Shown: piece after piece, positions 1 through 9,280 of the stretch | Layout: every line of letters begins with the position of its first letter | Position numbering within the stretch: the first letter of the stretch is position 1 | NCBI RefSeq assembly: GCF_002531935.1 | Contig: NZ_NWSV01000008.1 | Span: forward strand, 1 to 64,000 | Source: Rhizobium chutanense | GTDB lineage: Bacteria; Pseudomonadota; Alphaproteobacteria; Rhizobiales; Rhizobiaceae | DNA length: 64,000 bases | Direction: 5' to 3' | Position numbers and translations under genes: made by a program | The notes under the pieces: generated by a model | The model's input: the letters and a program-made list of their open reading frames with translations, nothing else | Databases searched by the model: none | Told to the model about the DNA's origin: nothing

Positions 1-65
1 TCCGGGATGGCCATCCCGGAGCTCGATCCCAGCTTCCCCAACAGTAAAGCATAGATTTGAGAGAC

Positions 66-200
66 AATTCCTGTGCTTGTCACAGGAATCCAGCCACCGC
101 GCGTCGGCGCGGTGAATGAGTTACTGGTCTGATAGAAAAAGGTTTTTGTGCCCAAGGACTTGGGCACGCTGGATTCCTGTGACGAGCACAGGAATGAGGG
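66..200. repeat. Rhizobial intergenic repeat, copy 1 (about 130 bp, inverted ends)
   Basis: Both ends carry the same palindromic motif, attcctgtg-N5-cacaggaat, and they face each other as an inverted repeat (66-91 and about 172-196). Inside are two smaller palindromes, gcgcgtcggcgcg and gcccaaggacttgggc. A second copy with the same order of parts lies at 19738-19870. The pattern fits the mosaic palindromic intergenic elements known from Rhizobium and Agrobacterium. It creates small spurious ORFs. I see no gene in 1-242 apart from this element. Confidence 0.8.
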
Positions 201-242
201 TGGAGAGGTAGGCAGACCGGCTCAATTACGTTCCCCCGCCCC

Positions 243-1409
243 TCAGCCCGGCATCCGCTTCTCATCCGCATAGGCAAAGACCGAGGCCGGCATCGGACCT
301 GATGTCATCAACGTGAAATCGAAGGATCCCTTCATATCGGGGCCTAGCACATATTGCCGGTGGACCCGCAGCTGATCCCTGCGGATCTTGCGGTAGTGCT
401 CCGGCGTCAGCATCTGCTTGACGCGGATCAGGATCATCTTTGCCGGGGGTGCCTCCGCATGGCCGCAGACGGCAACGACCGGCACCTTGTAGAAATTGAT
501 CGAATCCGTCAGGCACTGCACGTCGAGCCAGGAAATCGCCGGACACCGGGCGATCAGTCCGACACGCGCGCGCAAGAGCGTCGCCGATGACAACAGCGCG
601 CATTGCAGGATGGCGCTGCCGAGTGTGGCAAACACCACGCGCTTGCCGTTGAAAACCTCCGGCTCCCTCTCCAGCAATATGCCGATGACATGGGCGGCAA
701 CGCTCGACCCCATACTGTGCGAGGAGATCACATATTCATCCGCCTCTTCGTCAAGCGCTTTGCGCACGGCGGTGGCACGGTCTTCCAGCCAGCTATTGAA
801 ATCCGTCCTATCCATGCGGCCGAGCGCCACCGCCATTTCCCAATCGGCAAAGAGATGCAGCGTGTGGAAACGTTCGGAAAACGGCAGGAAGACGAAAATG
901 AAGAAGCAGAGCGCCAGCGGTCCGCTCCAGAGCATGTGCCAAGGCGAAAAACCGAGGGCATAGGGCAGCACGGTGATCTGCGCGGTCAGCGCAATCGCCA
1001 GCGCCGTCAGCAGGAAAGGAAAGACGAAGAACAGGCCGAAGCGCCAAGCATGGCGGAAATATCCCCGCATGCCGCCGCCCAGCATGATCTGAGCGCAGCT
1101 TCGAAAACCAGCTATGATCTGGCTCAGCGTGTTGCCGCTGCGCAGCTTGCGCACAAACCCATCGTGATCGACCATGTGCACCCGGCTCTTCGTCCGCCAG
1201 CCGGGGGAACCGGGCTCCGCCCTGCTCTCCGTCGTCACCTCGAAACTGAGGGGATCGCTTCCTGGCTCGGGCGCCCCCGTTGCAACCGAATAGCCCCAGA
1301 CGGCGGCACTCTGCCGGGCAGAGCGTTCGTAGCGCGCCCTGTGGGCGACACCGTCAAGCGGCTCGAAGCCCGGAAAATGCAGGACGACCCGCTTCTCGAT
1401 CAGTTTCAT
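243..1409 (-). CDS. Membrane-associated serine hydrolase-like protein, function unknown
   Basis: The product is 388 aa. Two hydrophobic segments (about residues 121-147 and 157-177) anchor it in the membrane. A lipase-type nucleophile elbow, S-H-S-M-G, lies at 230-234, after the membrane part, and is followed by a small, hydrophobic helix-like stretch (SSVAAHVIGILL), as expected in an alpha/beta hydrolase. I infer a membrane-anchored esterase or lipase-like domain; the substrate is unknown. The N-terminal 110 residues have no motif I recognise. The gene stands alone, and a 130-bp intergenic repeat lies just past its 3' end. The ATG start is the first in the frame. Acid and histidine catalytic residues could not be assigned by eye. 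Confidence 0.7.
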   Translation of the reverse strand: MKLIEKRVVLHFPGFEPLDGVAHRARYERSARQSAAVWGYSVATGAPEPGSDPLSFEVTTESRAEPGSPGWRTKSRVHMVDHDGFVRKLRSGNTLSQIIAGFRSCAQIMLGGGMRGYFRHAWRFGLFFVFPFLLTALAIALTAQITVLPYALGFSPWHMLWSGPLALCFFIFVFLPFSERFHTLHLFADWEMAVALGRMDRTDFNSWLEDRATAVRKALDEEADEYVISSHSMGSSVAAHVIGILLEREPEVFNGKRVVFATLGSAILQCALLSSATLLRARVGLIARCPAISWLDVQCLTDSINFYKVPVVAVCGHAEAPPAKMILIRVKQMLTPEHYRKIRRDQLRVHRQYVLGPDMKGSFDFTLMTSGPMPASVFAYADEKRMPG

Positions 1410-1575
1410 TCCACCTTCCGGCCGGCCAAAGGGCCGGCATGTTGCCTGCGATCCGGCTGCCCGCGCCGCAAATATCGGCGAAAAAGCAGCTATGGTCTCG
1501 AAGCCGTCTTGCTAACCGAAACCTTCCGGAATTCAATAGCACCCATGTCGTTTCCACCATGAACGGAGGGTTTTT

Positions 1576-1806
1576 GTGGCCGATCTTGTCAAAGAACTGA
1601 TATCAGGCGTTGTCGACAGCGTGCTGAAGGAAATCCTGAAGAAAACCACCGGCCGCGTGACCACGAAGCGCACCAGGCGCAAGACGCGCTCCGCCGCGAC
1701 GACGACGGCCGCCCCGAAGACGACCACGGCAAAGCGCAAGCCCGCCCGCAAACAGGTCAGCAAACGCCGCTCGGCCGCCGGCCGCAGCCGTCAGCGCCGC
1801 AACTGA
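1576..1806 (+). CDS. Small, very basic histone-tail-like protein
   Basis: The product is 76 aa with a GTG start; a ggaggg ribosome-binding site ends 5 bases upstream. Residues 1-27 could form an amphipathic helix (ADLVKELISGVVDSVLKEIL). The rest is almost only Lys, Arg, Thr, Ala and Ser, like the C-terminal tails of histone H1-like or HU-like bacterial proteins. DNA or RNA binding is an inference from composition alone. The frame is used in full and has no overlap with its neighbours. It could also be an adaptor with a disordered tail. Confidence 0.6.
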   Translation: MADLVKELISGVVDSVLKEILKKTTGRVTTKRTRRKTRSAATTTAAPKTTTAKRKPARKQVSKRRSAAGRSRQRRN

Positions 1807-1977
1807 GACGAGCGGCAAAATCTCCAACCGTAACGCGACGGCAACAATACCGGAGTGGTATGACCAGATTGGTCTTTTTTTGGTCCGGGCGGCTGGAATT
1901 CCTGCCGCCGCATGCTATCTAAAGGCAACGATTGAAACGGCGGGCCTTTAACCCGCCTGTTGAAAGGATCAGGTCCC

Positions 1978-2313
1978 ATGAGCGGCATTCACGAATTCAT
2001 CGACAACGAAATCAAGAGCAACGACGTCGTCCTCTTCATGAAGGGCACGCCGCAGTTTCCGCAGTGCGGTTTCTCCGGGCAGGTCGTACAGATCCTCGAT
2101 TACATCGGTGTCGACTACAAGGGCATCAACGTGCTCGCCGATTCGGAAATCCGCCAGGGCATCAAGGATTACTCCAACTGGCCGACGATTCCGCAGCTTT
2201 ACATCAAGGGCGAGTTCGTCGGCGGCTGTGACATCGTCCGGGAAATGTTCCAGGCCGGTGAATTGCAGCAGCATCTCCAGGAAAACGGCGTCACCGTGCG
2301 CGGCGCCGCCTGA
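1978..2313 (+). CDS. grxD: Monothiol glutaredoxin, Grx4/GrxD type
   Basis: The product is 111 aa. The start ATG at 1978 gives the typical N-terminus [10 protein letters not shown]; an in-frame ATG at 1960 is possible but less like the family. The monothiol active site C-G-F-S is at 30-33, after the KGTP motif (22-25). The WPT-IPQLY and GGCDIV elements that bind glutathione follow. Proteins of this type bind a [2Fe-2S] cluster with glutathione, usually work with BolA, and pass clusters to client proteins in the cytosol. No bolA gene is adjacent here. Length and motifs fit the family fully. Confidence 0.95.
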   Translation: MSGIHEFIDNEIKSNDVVLFMKGTPQFPQCGFSGQVVQILDYIGVDYKGINVLADSEIRQGIKDYSNWPTIPQLYIKGEFVGGCDIVREMFQAGELQQHLQENGVTVRGAA

Positions 2314-2319
2314 TCGGTC

Positions 2320-2341
2320 ACCGGGCGCGTCCGCCCGGTTT
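2320..2341 (+). terminator. Putative terminator hairpin after grxD
   Basis: Just past the grxD stop, ccgggcg-cgtc-cgcccgg forms a strong 7-bp stem followed by a short, T-poor run. A second perfect hairpin (ggcgctgct-gcc-agcagcgcc, 2366-2386) lies before the next gene. Either could end grxD transcription; the weak T tracts keep confidence moderate. Confidence 0.5.
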
Positions 2342-2411
2342 CCAATTCTGTAATCTTGCGTCCGAGGCGCTGCTGCCAGCAGCGCCTTGGCCTGTTTATG
2401 GGAATTTCACT

Positions 2412-3659
2412 GTGACAGATTCATCACAAGCCGTGTCCGCGGGCCGCCTGCCCATGGGCAAACGAGAATTCATCGCGCTCGCGGCCTTCCTGATGGCCGT
2501 CAACTCGCTGGCGATCGATATCATGCTTCCGGCCTTGCAGCAGATCGGCGCGAGCCTCGGCGTCGAGAGCGAAAACCATCGCCAGTTCGTCGTCTCCACC
2601 TATCTGCTCGGTTTCGGCTGCGCCCAGCTGTTCTACGGCCCGCTGTCCGATCGTTTCGGCCGCCGCACGCCGCTTCTGATCGGTCTCGTCATCTATATCG
2701 CTTCCGCCGTCAGCATCGTCTTCGTCCCCACTTTCGCCGGGCTGCTGGTGCTGCGCTTCATCCAGGGCATCGGCTCGGCCGCAACCCGCGTCATCACCGT
2801 CTCCATTGTCCGCGATATCTATGGCGGTCGGCAGATGGCCGAGGTCATGTCGCTGATCATGATGGTCTTCATGATCGTCCCGGTCATCGCGCCCGGCACC
2901 GGCCAGATCGTCATGTTCTTCGGCAACTGGCACCTGATCTTTCTCTTTATTGCCGCCATGGCGACGGCTATCGCCGTCTGGGCCTACCTTCGCCTGCCGG
3001 AAACCCTGCATCCCGCCAATGTCCGCCCCTTTACCGCCCGATCGATCCTCGGCGCCTTCAGGCTGGTGCTGACCAATCGCGTGGCGCTCTGCTACACCAT
3101 TGCCAGCACTTTCATCTTCGGCGCGCTGTTCGGCTTCATCAACTCCGCCCAGCAGGTCTATGTCGGCATTTACGGCCTCGGCGTCTATTTCCCTTTCGCC
3201 TTCGCCGGTGTCGCGATCTTCATGTCGCTGTCGTCCTTCTTCAATTCGCGTTTCGTCGGCAAGCTCGGCATGCGCCGCCTGTCGCACGGCTCGCTCATCG
3301 GCTTCATCGCCATCAATACCATCTGGCTGATCGTCCAGATGGCGAGTTCCGAGCCGATGCCCTTTGCTCTGTTCATCTCCTTCTTCGGCCTTGCCATGTT
3401 CCAGTTCGGCTGGATCGGCTCGAACTTCAATTCGCTCGCCATGGAGCCGCTCGGCCATGTCGCCGGCACCGCCTCCTCCGTTCTCGGTTTCATGAGCACG
3501 GTCGGCGGCGCCCTCATCGGCGCCGGCATCGGCCAGGCCTTCGACGGCACCGCGCTGCCGATGGTCGCCGGCTATTTCACCGTGTCGATCATCGGGCTCG
3601 TCTTCGTACTGATCGCCGAGAAGGGCCGTCTCTTCCAACAGCAGAATTCGGCCGTCTGA
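2412..3659 (+). CDS. Bcr/CflA-family MFS drug efflux transporter (first of two)
   Basis: The product is 415 aa with a GTG start. It has about 12 hydrophobic segments and the MFS loop motif LSDRFGRRTP after the second segment. The stretch FIQGIGSAATRVI in the fourth segment fits the Bcr/CflA drug:H+ antiporter group (bicyclomycin, sulfonamide and related exporters). It sits 34 bp upstream of a paralogue with the same layout, so the pair may be cotranscribed and may be a tandem duplication. The true substrate cannot be read from sequence. Confidence 0.88.
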   Translation: MTDSSQAVSAGRLPMGKREFIALAAFLMAVNSLAIDIMLPALQQIGASLGVESENHRQFVVSTYLLGFGCAQLFYGPLSDRFGRRTPLLIGLVIYIASAVSIVFVPTFAGLLVLRFIQGIGSAATRVITVSIVRDIYGGRQMAEVMSLIMMVFMIVPVIAPGTGQIVMFFGNWHLIFLFIAAMATAIAVWAYLRLPETLHPANVRPFTARSILGAFRLVLTNRVALCYTIASTFIFGALFGFINSAQQVYVGIYGLGVYFPFAFAGVAIFMSLSSFFNSRFVGKLGMRRLSHGSLIGFIAINTIWLIVQMASSEPMPFALFISFFGLAMFQFGWIGSNFNSLAMEPLGHVAGTASSVLGFMSTVGGALIGAGIGQAFDGTALPMVAGYFTVSIIGLVFVLIAEKGRLFQQQNSAV

Positions 3660-3693
3660 ACGGCCAACTCCTCCGCATTCGGGAAATCACCAC

Positions 3694-4974
3694 ATGACGC
3701 CGCCGCATAAACCGCACCAGGAAAACCAGGGCTCCCGCCGCATCGGCATGGGCTTTGGCGAATTCGTCGTCACCATCGCCATCATGACCGCCAGCGTCGC
3801 CATGGCCATCGACAGCATGCTGCCGGCATTGCCCAATATCGGCCATTCACTCGGCGTCACCAATACCAACGACGCGCAGCTCATCATCGGTGTGTTCCTC
3901 CTGGGCTTCGGCATCTCGCAGATCTTCTTCGGCAGCCTTTCGGATACGTTCGGCCGCCGGAACATCCTGCTCGGCGGCCTCCTCTGCTACGTGGTCGGCA
4001 TGTTTGCGGCCGCAGCAACCGGCAGCTTCGAAATGCTGCTCGTCATGCGCTTCATTCAAGGCGTCGGCGGCGCGGCCGTGCGGATCACCACCATGGCTGT
4101 TGTGCGCGACTGCTTCGGCGGCCGCGAAATGGCCCGTGTCATGTCCTATGTCATGATCGTCTTCATGATCGTGCCGATCGTCGCCCCCTCCGTCGGCCAG
4201 ATGATCATCCTCTATGCCAACTGGCACTGGATCTTCATCCTGCTCGGCGTCATCGCCACCATGCTGTTCGTCTGGGCGCTTCTGCGGCTGAAGGAATCGC
4301 TGCCGCCGGAAGAGCGGCTGCCGCTGTCGGTCGGCTCTGTCGTCGATGGCTTCAAGACCGTGCTCACCAACCGCATCACCTGCGGCTACATGATCGGCCT
4401 CACCATGTTCACCGGGGTCATCAGCGCCTATGTGATCTCGGTGCAGCAGGTCTTCGGCGAGGTCTACGGCCTTGGCGACTGGCTGCCGATCGCCTTTGCC
4501 GCCACTGCCGGCGGCATCGCTGTCGCCAATTTCGCCAACGGCTTCTTCGTCCGCAAATTCGGCATGCGCCGCATCTCCCACGCCGCCCTGCTGATCTTCA
4601 CGGCGCTGTCGGCCGTCGGCTTTGTCATTTCGCTGGCCGGCAAGCCGGATTTCGCCATCGCCTACGGCATCTTCACCGTCGTACTGATGATGTTTGCCCT
4701 GATCGCCACCAATTTCACCGCCATCAGCCTCGAGCCGATGGGCAATCTCGCCGGTACGGCGACCGCCGTCACCGGCTTCGTCTCGACGACCTTCGGCACC
4801 ATCCTCGGCGGCCTGGTCGGCCAGATGTTCAACGGCACGATCCAGCCGCTGTTCGGCGGCTTTGCGATTTTCGGTCTCCTGACCATCGCCGCCACGCTTT
4901 GGGCAGAGAACGGCAAGCTCTTCACCCATCCCGGCGACAGCCCGCAGCTTGATCCGGGTGGAGCCCACTTCTGA
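3694..4974 (+). CDS. Bcr/CflA-family MFS drug efflux transporter (second of two)
   Basis: The product is 426 aa and has the same build as its upstream neighbour: about 12 hydrophobic segments, LSDTFGRRN in the loop after segment 2, and FIQGVGGAAVRITTM in segment 4. The two proteins share long matching stretches, for example around KFGMRRISH and KLGMRRLSH, so a tandem duplication followed by divergence is likely. It is expected in the inner membrane as a proton-driven exporter. The start ATG at 3694 begins a short charged N-terminus before the first hydrophobic segment. Confidence 0.88.
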   Translation: MTPPHKPHQENQGSRRIGMGFGEFVVTIAIMTASVAMAIDSMLPALPNIGHSLGVTNTNDAQLIIGVFLLGFGISQIFFGSLSDTFGRRNILLGGLLCYVVGMFAAAATGSFEMLLVMRFIQGVGGAAVRITTMAVVRDCFGGREMARVMSYVMIVFMIVPIVAPSVGQMIILYANWHWIFILLGVIATMLFVWALLRLKESLPPEERLPLSVGSVVDGFKTVLTNRITCGYMIGLTMFTGVISAYVISVQQVFGEVYGLGDWLPIAFAATAGGIAVANFANGFFVRKFGMRRISHAALLIFTALSAVGFVISLAGKPDFAIAYGIFTVVLMMFALIATNFTAISLEPMGNLAGTATAVTGFVSTTFGTILGGLVGQMFNGTIQPLFGGFAIFGLLTIAATLWAENGKLFTHPGDSPQLDPGGAHF

Positions 4975-5045
4975 CGCGAACCTGCCGACGGCGGAGATTC
5001 GGCCGGGGTCAGGATGTTGTGGAACCGAGGAGCAAGGCATCCAGG

Positions 5046-5519
5046 ATGGACGAGCGAATTTTGATCAGGCCGTACACGCCGGCTGACGCGGACGCGACGA
5101 TTGACATCTTTCTGCGCGCCATCCGGGAGGTCTCGTTCAAGGACTATTCGCCCCCTCAAATAGAGGCGTGGGCAAAGGTGGAAGATCACGGCCTATGGGC
5201 GGAGCGCCGGATCAGCAGGCCCGCCTGGATAGCGGAAATCGACGGAGAGCCGGTGGGGTTTTCCGATCTGACCGCCGAGGGCTGTGTGGACATGATGTTC
5301 GTCCATCCTCAATTTCAGGGGCTCGGTATCGCAAGCCGGCTCTTGAACACAGTCGAGGCGGAAGCTCTGAGGCTGGGATTCACGAGAATTTATACGGAGG
5401 CCAGCCGAACCGCACGGCCGTTTTTCGAGCGTAGGGGTTTCCGCGTGATATCAAGGCAAACCGTCGAGAAACGCGGGCAAAGCTTGGAAAACTTTCTCAT
5501 GGAGAAGCTCTACGGGTAA
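5046..5519 (+). CDS. GNAT-family N-acetyltransferase
   Basis: The product is 157 aa from the ATG at 5046, which has an aggagcaagg ribosome-binding site upstream; an in-frame GTG at 5019 would add nine residues. The acetyl-CoA binding motif A is clear: MMFVHPQFQGLGIASRLL, matching the family Q/R-x-x-G-x-G/A pattern. A C-terminal RRGFRVISRQTVEKRG segment is typical of YafP-like GNATs. The acceptor substrate is unknown. The gene follows the exporters by 71 bp, so it might share their transcript. Confidence 0.8.
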   Translation: MDERILIRPYTPADADATIDIFLRAIREVSFKDYSPPQIEAWAKVEDHGLWAERRISRPAWIAEIDGEPVGFSDLTAEGCVDMMFVHPQFQGLGIASRLLNTVEAEALRLGFTRIYTEASRTARPFFERRGFRVISRQTVEKRGQSLENFLMEKLYG

Positions 5520-5572
5520 CAGGAAAGTACCCCGTTGACTGTCCTGATAAAACCGGCATTCCCCGTCGGAAA

Positions 5573-5608
5573 ACACGGCCGCGAAATCAGCGTTCTGCGG
5601 CCGGGTTT
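5573..5608 (-). terminator. Putative terminator of the inositol-monophosphatase pair
   Basis: On the minus strand, after the stop of the second monophosphatase gene in the pair, cggccgc and gcggccg form a 7-bp GC stem with a loop of about 14 bases, followed by gtgtttt. Position and strand fit an intrinsic terminator. Confidence 0.55.
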
Positions 5609-5614
5609 ATCTGT

Positions 5615-6439
5615 TCAGACCGTGAAGACCTCACGCCGCAGCAGGTCCCAGGAAGCCTTGTCGGGAGCCACCAGCAGCCCGCCTGCAAGATGGTGCGGCA
5701 GATAGGGCGAGCCGTCGAAACGGGCGGCATAACCGCCGGCCTCCTGCGAGATCAGCGTGCCTGCGAGGTGATCCCAGGGCATCATTTTGTTGTACATCAG
5801 GTAATGCACATGCCCGCCGGCGAAGGTGCGGTATTCATGCGCCGCGCAGCGGTAATTGGTGAGGAAGCGCACCTTCGCGAGATTGCCGAGAATCTCGGCC
5901 CGCTTTTCCTGCGGCAGGTAGCCGGTGGAGGCCATGCCGACCATCTGGTCGAGTGCGACAGGCTCTGCCGCGCGCAGCCGCCGCGCCTCGCCATCCGGCC
6001 GCCGCAGCCAGGCGCCGCCACCCTTCTCCGCCATCACCCAGTCGTCGCCCATCGGATCGTAGATGATGCCGGCAATGGTCTCACCGCCTGATATGACCGA
6101 GGCCATGACGCCGAAAGCCGGGATGCCGGCGGCGAAATTGAACGTGCCGTCGACCGGATCGACGACGATCGCGAGATCGGCATCTGCGAGCCTGCCGAGC
6201 AGCGCCGGTTCGGCGGCGACCGATTCTTCGCCGAGAAACAGCGCACCCGGCCAGCGCCGCTCTGCTTCCGCCTTGATCATCCGCTCGGCCTGCTCGTCGG
6301 CCTCGGTGACGAGATCGGTCGCCTCGCTCTTGGCGCGCACCTCATCCTCGCCGAGCCGGCGGAAGCGCGGCAGGATCTCGGCCTTCGCCGCGCGGCGCAA
6401 CAGATCGGCAAGAACGGTCACGTCGACAGTCGCAGTCAT
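5615..6439 (-). CDS. Inositol monophosphatase family phosphatase
   Basis: The product is 274 aa. All three metal-binding motifs of the Li+-sensitive, Mg2+-dependent phosphatase family are present: GEES, DPVDGTFNF and, near the C-terminus, MPWDHLAG. Members hydrolyse inositol-1-phosphate, histidinol phosphate (HisN) or 3'-phosphoadenosine compounds; I cannot tell which. It lies 42 bp downstream of a paralogue, on the same strand. The context (ttcA upstream) does not point to a pathway. Confidence 0.85.
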   Translation of the reverse strand: MTATVDVTVLADLLRRAAKAEILPRFRRLGEDEVRAKSEATDLVTEADEQAERMIKAEAERRWPGALFLGEESVAAEPALLGRLADADLAIVVDPVDGTFNFAAGIPAFGVMASVISGGETIAGIIYDPMGDDWVMAEKGGGAWLRRPDGEARRLRAAEPVALDQMVGMASTGYLPQEKRAEILGNLAKVRFLTNYRCAAHEYRTFAGGHVHYLMYNKMMPWDHLAGTLISQEAGGYAARFDGSPYLPHHLAGGLLVAPDKASWDLLRREVFTV

Positions 6440-6481
6440 GTCAAATCCTTTCGGTCCGGCCTCTGGGTAAAGGGCTTCAAA

Positions 6482-7309
6482 TCAGATGCCGACGATTTCA
6501 CGCCGGATCATCTGCCAGCTTTCCCTGTCGGGCGCGGAGATGATGCCGCCCGTCGTCTCGCCGGGGCGATAAGGGGTGCCGTCGAATTTCGCCGTATGGC
6601 CGCCGGCCTCCTGATGGGCGAGCACGCCGGCCAGGTGATCCCAGGGCATCAGCTTTGCATGGCCGATGAAATGCAGCTTGCCGGAGGCGACCATCCAATA
6701 TTCATAGGCCGAGCAGTTGAAGGCGAAGGTCATCCTGATCTTTGCCATGTTGGCTGAGATCCGTGAGCGGTCCGGGTCGTCCATATGGCCCCATGAGATG
6801 CCGCCGACCATCTGGTTCAAGGCGGCGGGCTCCGCCACCCTCAGCCTGCTCGATTGCCCGTCCTGCCGCGTCAGGAAGGCGCCCGCCCCTTTGATCGCCG
6901 TCACGGTATCGCCGAGAACGGGATCGTGAATGATGCCGGCGACCGTCTCGCCCTTGACGGTCACGGCCAGCATCGTCCCGAACACCGGAAGCCCGGCGGC
7001 AAAATTGAATGTGCCATCGACAGGGTCGATGACGAAGGCCAGATCGGCATCGGCAAGTGCCGGCACGACGGATCGGTCGGTCTCATAAGCCTCCTCGCCG
7101 ACGACGAGTGCCGAGGGGAAGCGCTCTTTCAGCGCCGCGGTGATCCTGTGTTCGGCGAGCAGATCCGCCTGCGTCACAACATCGATCGCCGAGGTCTTTT
7201 CCGAAATATCGGCAGCACCGAGATTGCGAAAACGCGGCATGATCTCGGCTTGCGCCGCTTCCCTGACGCAACCGCCGAGAAAGAGAATATCCTGATCTGA
7301 AATCGTCAT
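6482..7309 (-). CDS. Inositol monophosphatase family phosphatase (paralogue)
   Basis: The product is 275 aa, with the motifs GEEAYET, DPVDGTFNF and MPWDHLAGV in the same places as in the neighbouring paralogue. It is therefore expected to be an active Mg2+-dependent sugar- or nucleotide-phosphate phosphatase. Conservation between the two copies around the motifs and the equal lengths suggest tandem duplication. Divergence elsewhere suggests they now differ in substrate. The ATG at 7309 is followed by a normal N-terminal helix (TISDQDILFLGG). Confidence 0.85.
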   Translation of the reverse strand: MTISDQDILFLGGCVREAAQAEIMPRFRNLGAADISEKTSAIDVVTQADLLAEHRITAALKERFPSALVVGEEAYETDRSVVPALADADLAFVIDPVDGTFNFAAGLPVFGTMLAVTVKGETVAGIIHDPVLGDTVTAIKGAGAFLTRQDGQSSRLRVAEPAALNQMVGGISWGHMDDPDRSRISANMAKIRMTFAFNCSAYEYWMVASGKLHFIGHAKLMPWDHLAGVLAHQEAGGHTAKFDGTPYRPGETTGGIISAPDRESWQMIRREIVGI

Positions 7310-7357
7310 GCGAATTCCTGTCCTTGATCCAAATAGCCAGCCTGCTTAGCCGGCCAT

Positions 7358-8221
7358 TCATGACGGATCTGTGACACCAAGGGTGGAAAAATCGAAGAGT
7401 TTAGGATCGAGCAGATGTGACGGGTTCACATGCGAAAGCGCCCGCAGCATCGTGTCCTTGCGTCCCGGCATGCGCCGCTCGATATCGGCGAGCATGTCCT
7501 TCATCGCATTGCGCTGCAGCCCATCCTGCGAGCCGCAGAGGTCGCAAGGGATGATCGGAAACTGCATGGCGGCGGCGAATTTGGCGAGGTCGTCCTCAGC
7601 GGCATAGGCAAGCGGCCGAAGCACCATCAGGTCACCCTCGTCGTTCAGAAGTTTCGCCGGCATGGAGGCAAGCCGCCCGCCGTGGAAGAAATTCATGAAG
7701 AAGGTTTCGAGAATGTCCTCGCGGTGATGGCCGAGCACCAGCGCATCGCAGCCCTCTTCCCGCGCGACGCGGTAGAGATTGCCGCGCCGCAGCCGCGAAC
7801 AGAGCGAGCAATAGGTCGCCCCCTCCGGCACTTTTTCCTTCACGATCGAATAGGTGTCGCGATATTCGATCCGATGCCGCACGCCGATCTTGGTCAGATA
7901 GTCCGGCAGCACGTGCTTGGGAAAGTTCGGCTGCCCCTGATCGAGATTGCAGGCAACGAGCTCGACCGGCAGCAGGCCGCGCCATTGCAGATCGAGCAGC
8001 AGCGCCAGCAGCCCATAGGAATCCTTGCCGCCGGAGAGGCCGACCAGCCAACGCTTCTGCCCCTTCAGCATGTCGAAATCGTCGAAGGCCTGGCGCACCT
8101 GCCGCAGCAACCGCTTGCGCAGCTTGTTGAAGGACACCGAGCGCGGCGCATCGGCAAAGAGCGCAAGGCCGACGCCGTCGTCCACTTCGGAATCATCCGC
8201 GATATTAGCTGCGATATTCAT
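7358..8221 (-). CDS. ttcA: tRNA 2-thiocytidine biosynthesis protein TtcA
   Basis: The product is 287 aa from the ATG at 8221, chosen because AGGACA lies 7 bases upstream; an ATG at 8251 would add ten residues without a good ribosome-binding site. The PP-loop motif SGGKDS is at 63-68. Cys pairs CSLC (138, 141) and CDLC (225, 228) match the residues that carry the [4Fe-4S] cluster. TtcA thiolates C32 of several tRNAs in an ATP-dependent reaction in the cytosol. Length and motif order are those of the family. Confidence 0.93.
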   Translation of the reverse strand: MNIAANIADDSEVDDGVGLALFADAPRSVSFNKLRKRLLRQVRQAFDDFDMLKGQKRWLVGLSGGKDSYGLLALLLDLQWRGLLPVELVACNLDQGQPNFPKHVLPDYLTKIGVRHRIEYRDTYSIVKEKVPEGATYCSLCSRLRRGNLYRVAREEGCDALVLGHHREDILETFFMNFFHGGRLASMPAKLLNDEGDLMVLRPLAYAAEDDLAKFAAAMQFPIIPCDLCGSQDGLQRNAMKDMLADIERRMPGRKDTMLRALSHVNPSHLLDPKLFDFSTLGVTDPS

Positions 8222-8278
8222 TGCTTGTCCTATCGAAGGTGCACTTGCCATAGCAGAAAGCGGCCTGGCAACACAGCA

Positions 8279-9208
8279 TCAATCGCCGAAAACAGACCAG
8301 CCGGTGCGCGCCGCCAGCATTTCCAGCGCCACGGCGCCGAGCTGCGAATTGCCGACCTTGTTCAAGCCCGGCGACCACACCGCGATCGAGGCAATGCCGG
8401 GCGCAACCGCGAAGATGCCGCCGCCGACACCGCTCTTGCCGGGCAGACCGACGTGATAGGCGAAGTCGCCCGAGCCGTCGTAATGGCCGCAGGTCAGCAT
8501 CAGCGCGTTGATGCGTCGCGCCCGCTTCGGCGAGACCACCGAATGGCCGGTCATCGGATTGCTGCCGCGCGCCGCCAGGAACAGCCCGGCACGCGCCAGC
8601 TGCTCGCAGCTCATCGACAGCGCGCATTGATGGAAATAGACGCCGAGCACGTGATCGACAGGATGGTCGAGATTGCGGTAGGCGCGCATGAAATTGGCGA
8701 GCGCGACATTGCGGTAGCCCGTCTGTGTCTCCGAGCGCGCCACCTTGTCGTCGATGGTGATAGACTCGTCATCGGCGAGATACCGCACGAAGCGCAGCAA
8801 TTCTCCGATCGCCTCGCGCGGCGCATGGCCGGCCATGACGACGTCGCTGACGGCGATCGCGCCGGCATTGATGAAGGGATTGCGCGGAATGCCGCTCTCA
8901 TGCTCGAGCTGGACGATCGAGTTGAAAGCCGATCCGGATGGTTCGCGCCCGACACGCTTCCATAAGCCCTCGCCGACCTTGCCGAGCGCCAGTGTCAGCA
9001 TGAAGACCTTGGATATGCTCTGGATCGAGAAGGCGATGTCGGCATCGCCGACACGGTAGACCTTGCCGTCGACGGTCACGATCGCCATGCCGAACTGCCG
9101 TGGATCGACCTTGGCCAGCTCGGGAATATAGTCGGCGACCTTACCCTCGCCGATCCGCGGCAGGATATCGGTGTAGATACTATCGAGGGTCGCCTGCAAA
9201 TCCGCCAT
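8279..9208 (-). CDS. glsA: Glutaminase, serine-type
   Basis: The product is 309 aa, the usual length of bacterial glutaminase A. The enzyme turns L-glutamine into glutamate and ammonia. The penicillin-binding-protein-like active site S-I-S-K is at 64-67, within [15 protein letters not shown]. Family blocks [29 protein letters not shown] and the C-terminal GNSQLGA are all visible. It lies between rpsD and ttcA, on the same strand as both, but a terminator separates it from rpsD, so it probably has its own promoter. Confidence 0.95.
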   Translation of the reverse strand: MADLQATLDSIYTDILPRIGEGKVADYIPELAKVDPRQFGMAIVTVDGKVYRVGDADIAFSIQSISKVFMLTLALGKVGEGLWKRVGREPSGSAFNSIVQLEHESGIPRNPFINAGAIAVSDVVMAGHAPREAIGELLRFVRYLADDESITIDDKVARSETQTGYRNVALANFMRAYRNLDHPVDHVLGVYFHQCALSMSCEQLARAGLFLAARGSNPMTGHSVVSPKRARRINALMLTCGHYDGSGDFAYHVGLPGKSGVGGGIFAVAPGIASIAVWSPGLNKVGNSQLGAVALEMLAARTGWSVFGD

Positions 9209-9227
9209 CGCTTCTCTCCGAATAACA

Positions 9228-9256
9228 AAAAAGCCGCCCGAAAGAGCGGCTTTTCC
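9228..9256 (-). terminator. Rho-independent terminator of rpsD
   Basis: aaaagccgc, a short loop and gcggctttt form a strong stem that ends in a T run when read on the minus strand. It lies directly after the rpsD stop and before the glsA start. Confidence 0.8.
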
Positions 9257-9280
9257 ATAAGCGAAAACGCCTGGTTCTTC

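Noticed and set aside
2424-5040. Long minus-strand frames opposite the two exporters
   Set aside because: Rich in Asp, Glu, Gly, His and Arg with no hydrophobic core, the usual shadow of GC-rich membrane-protein genes.
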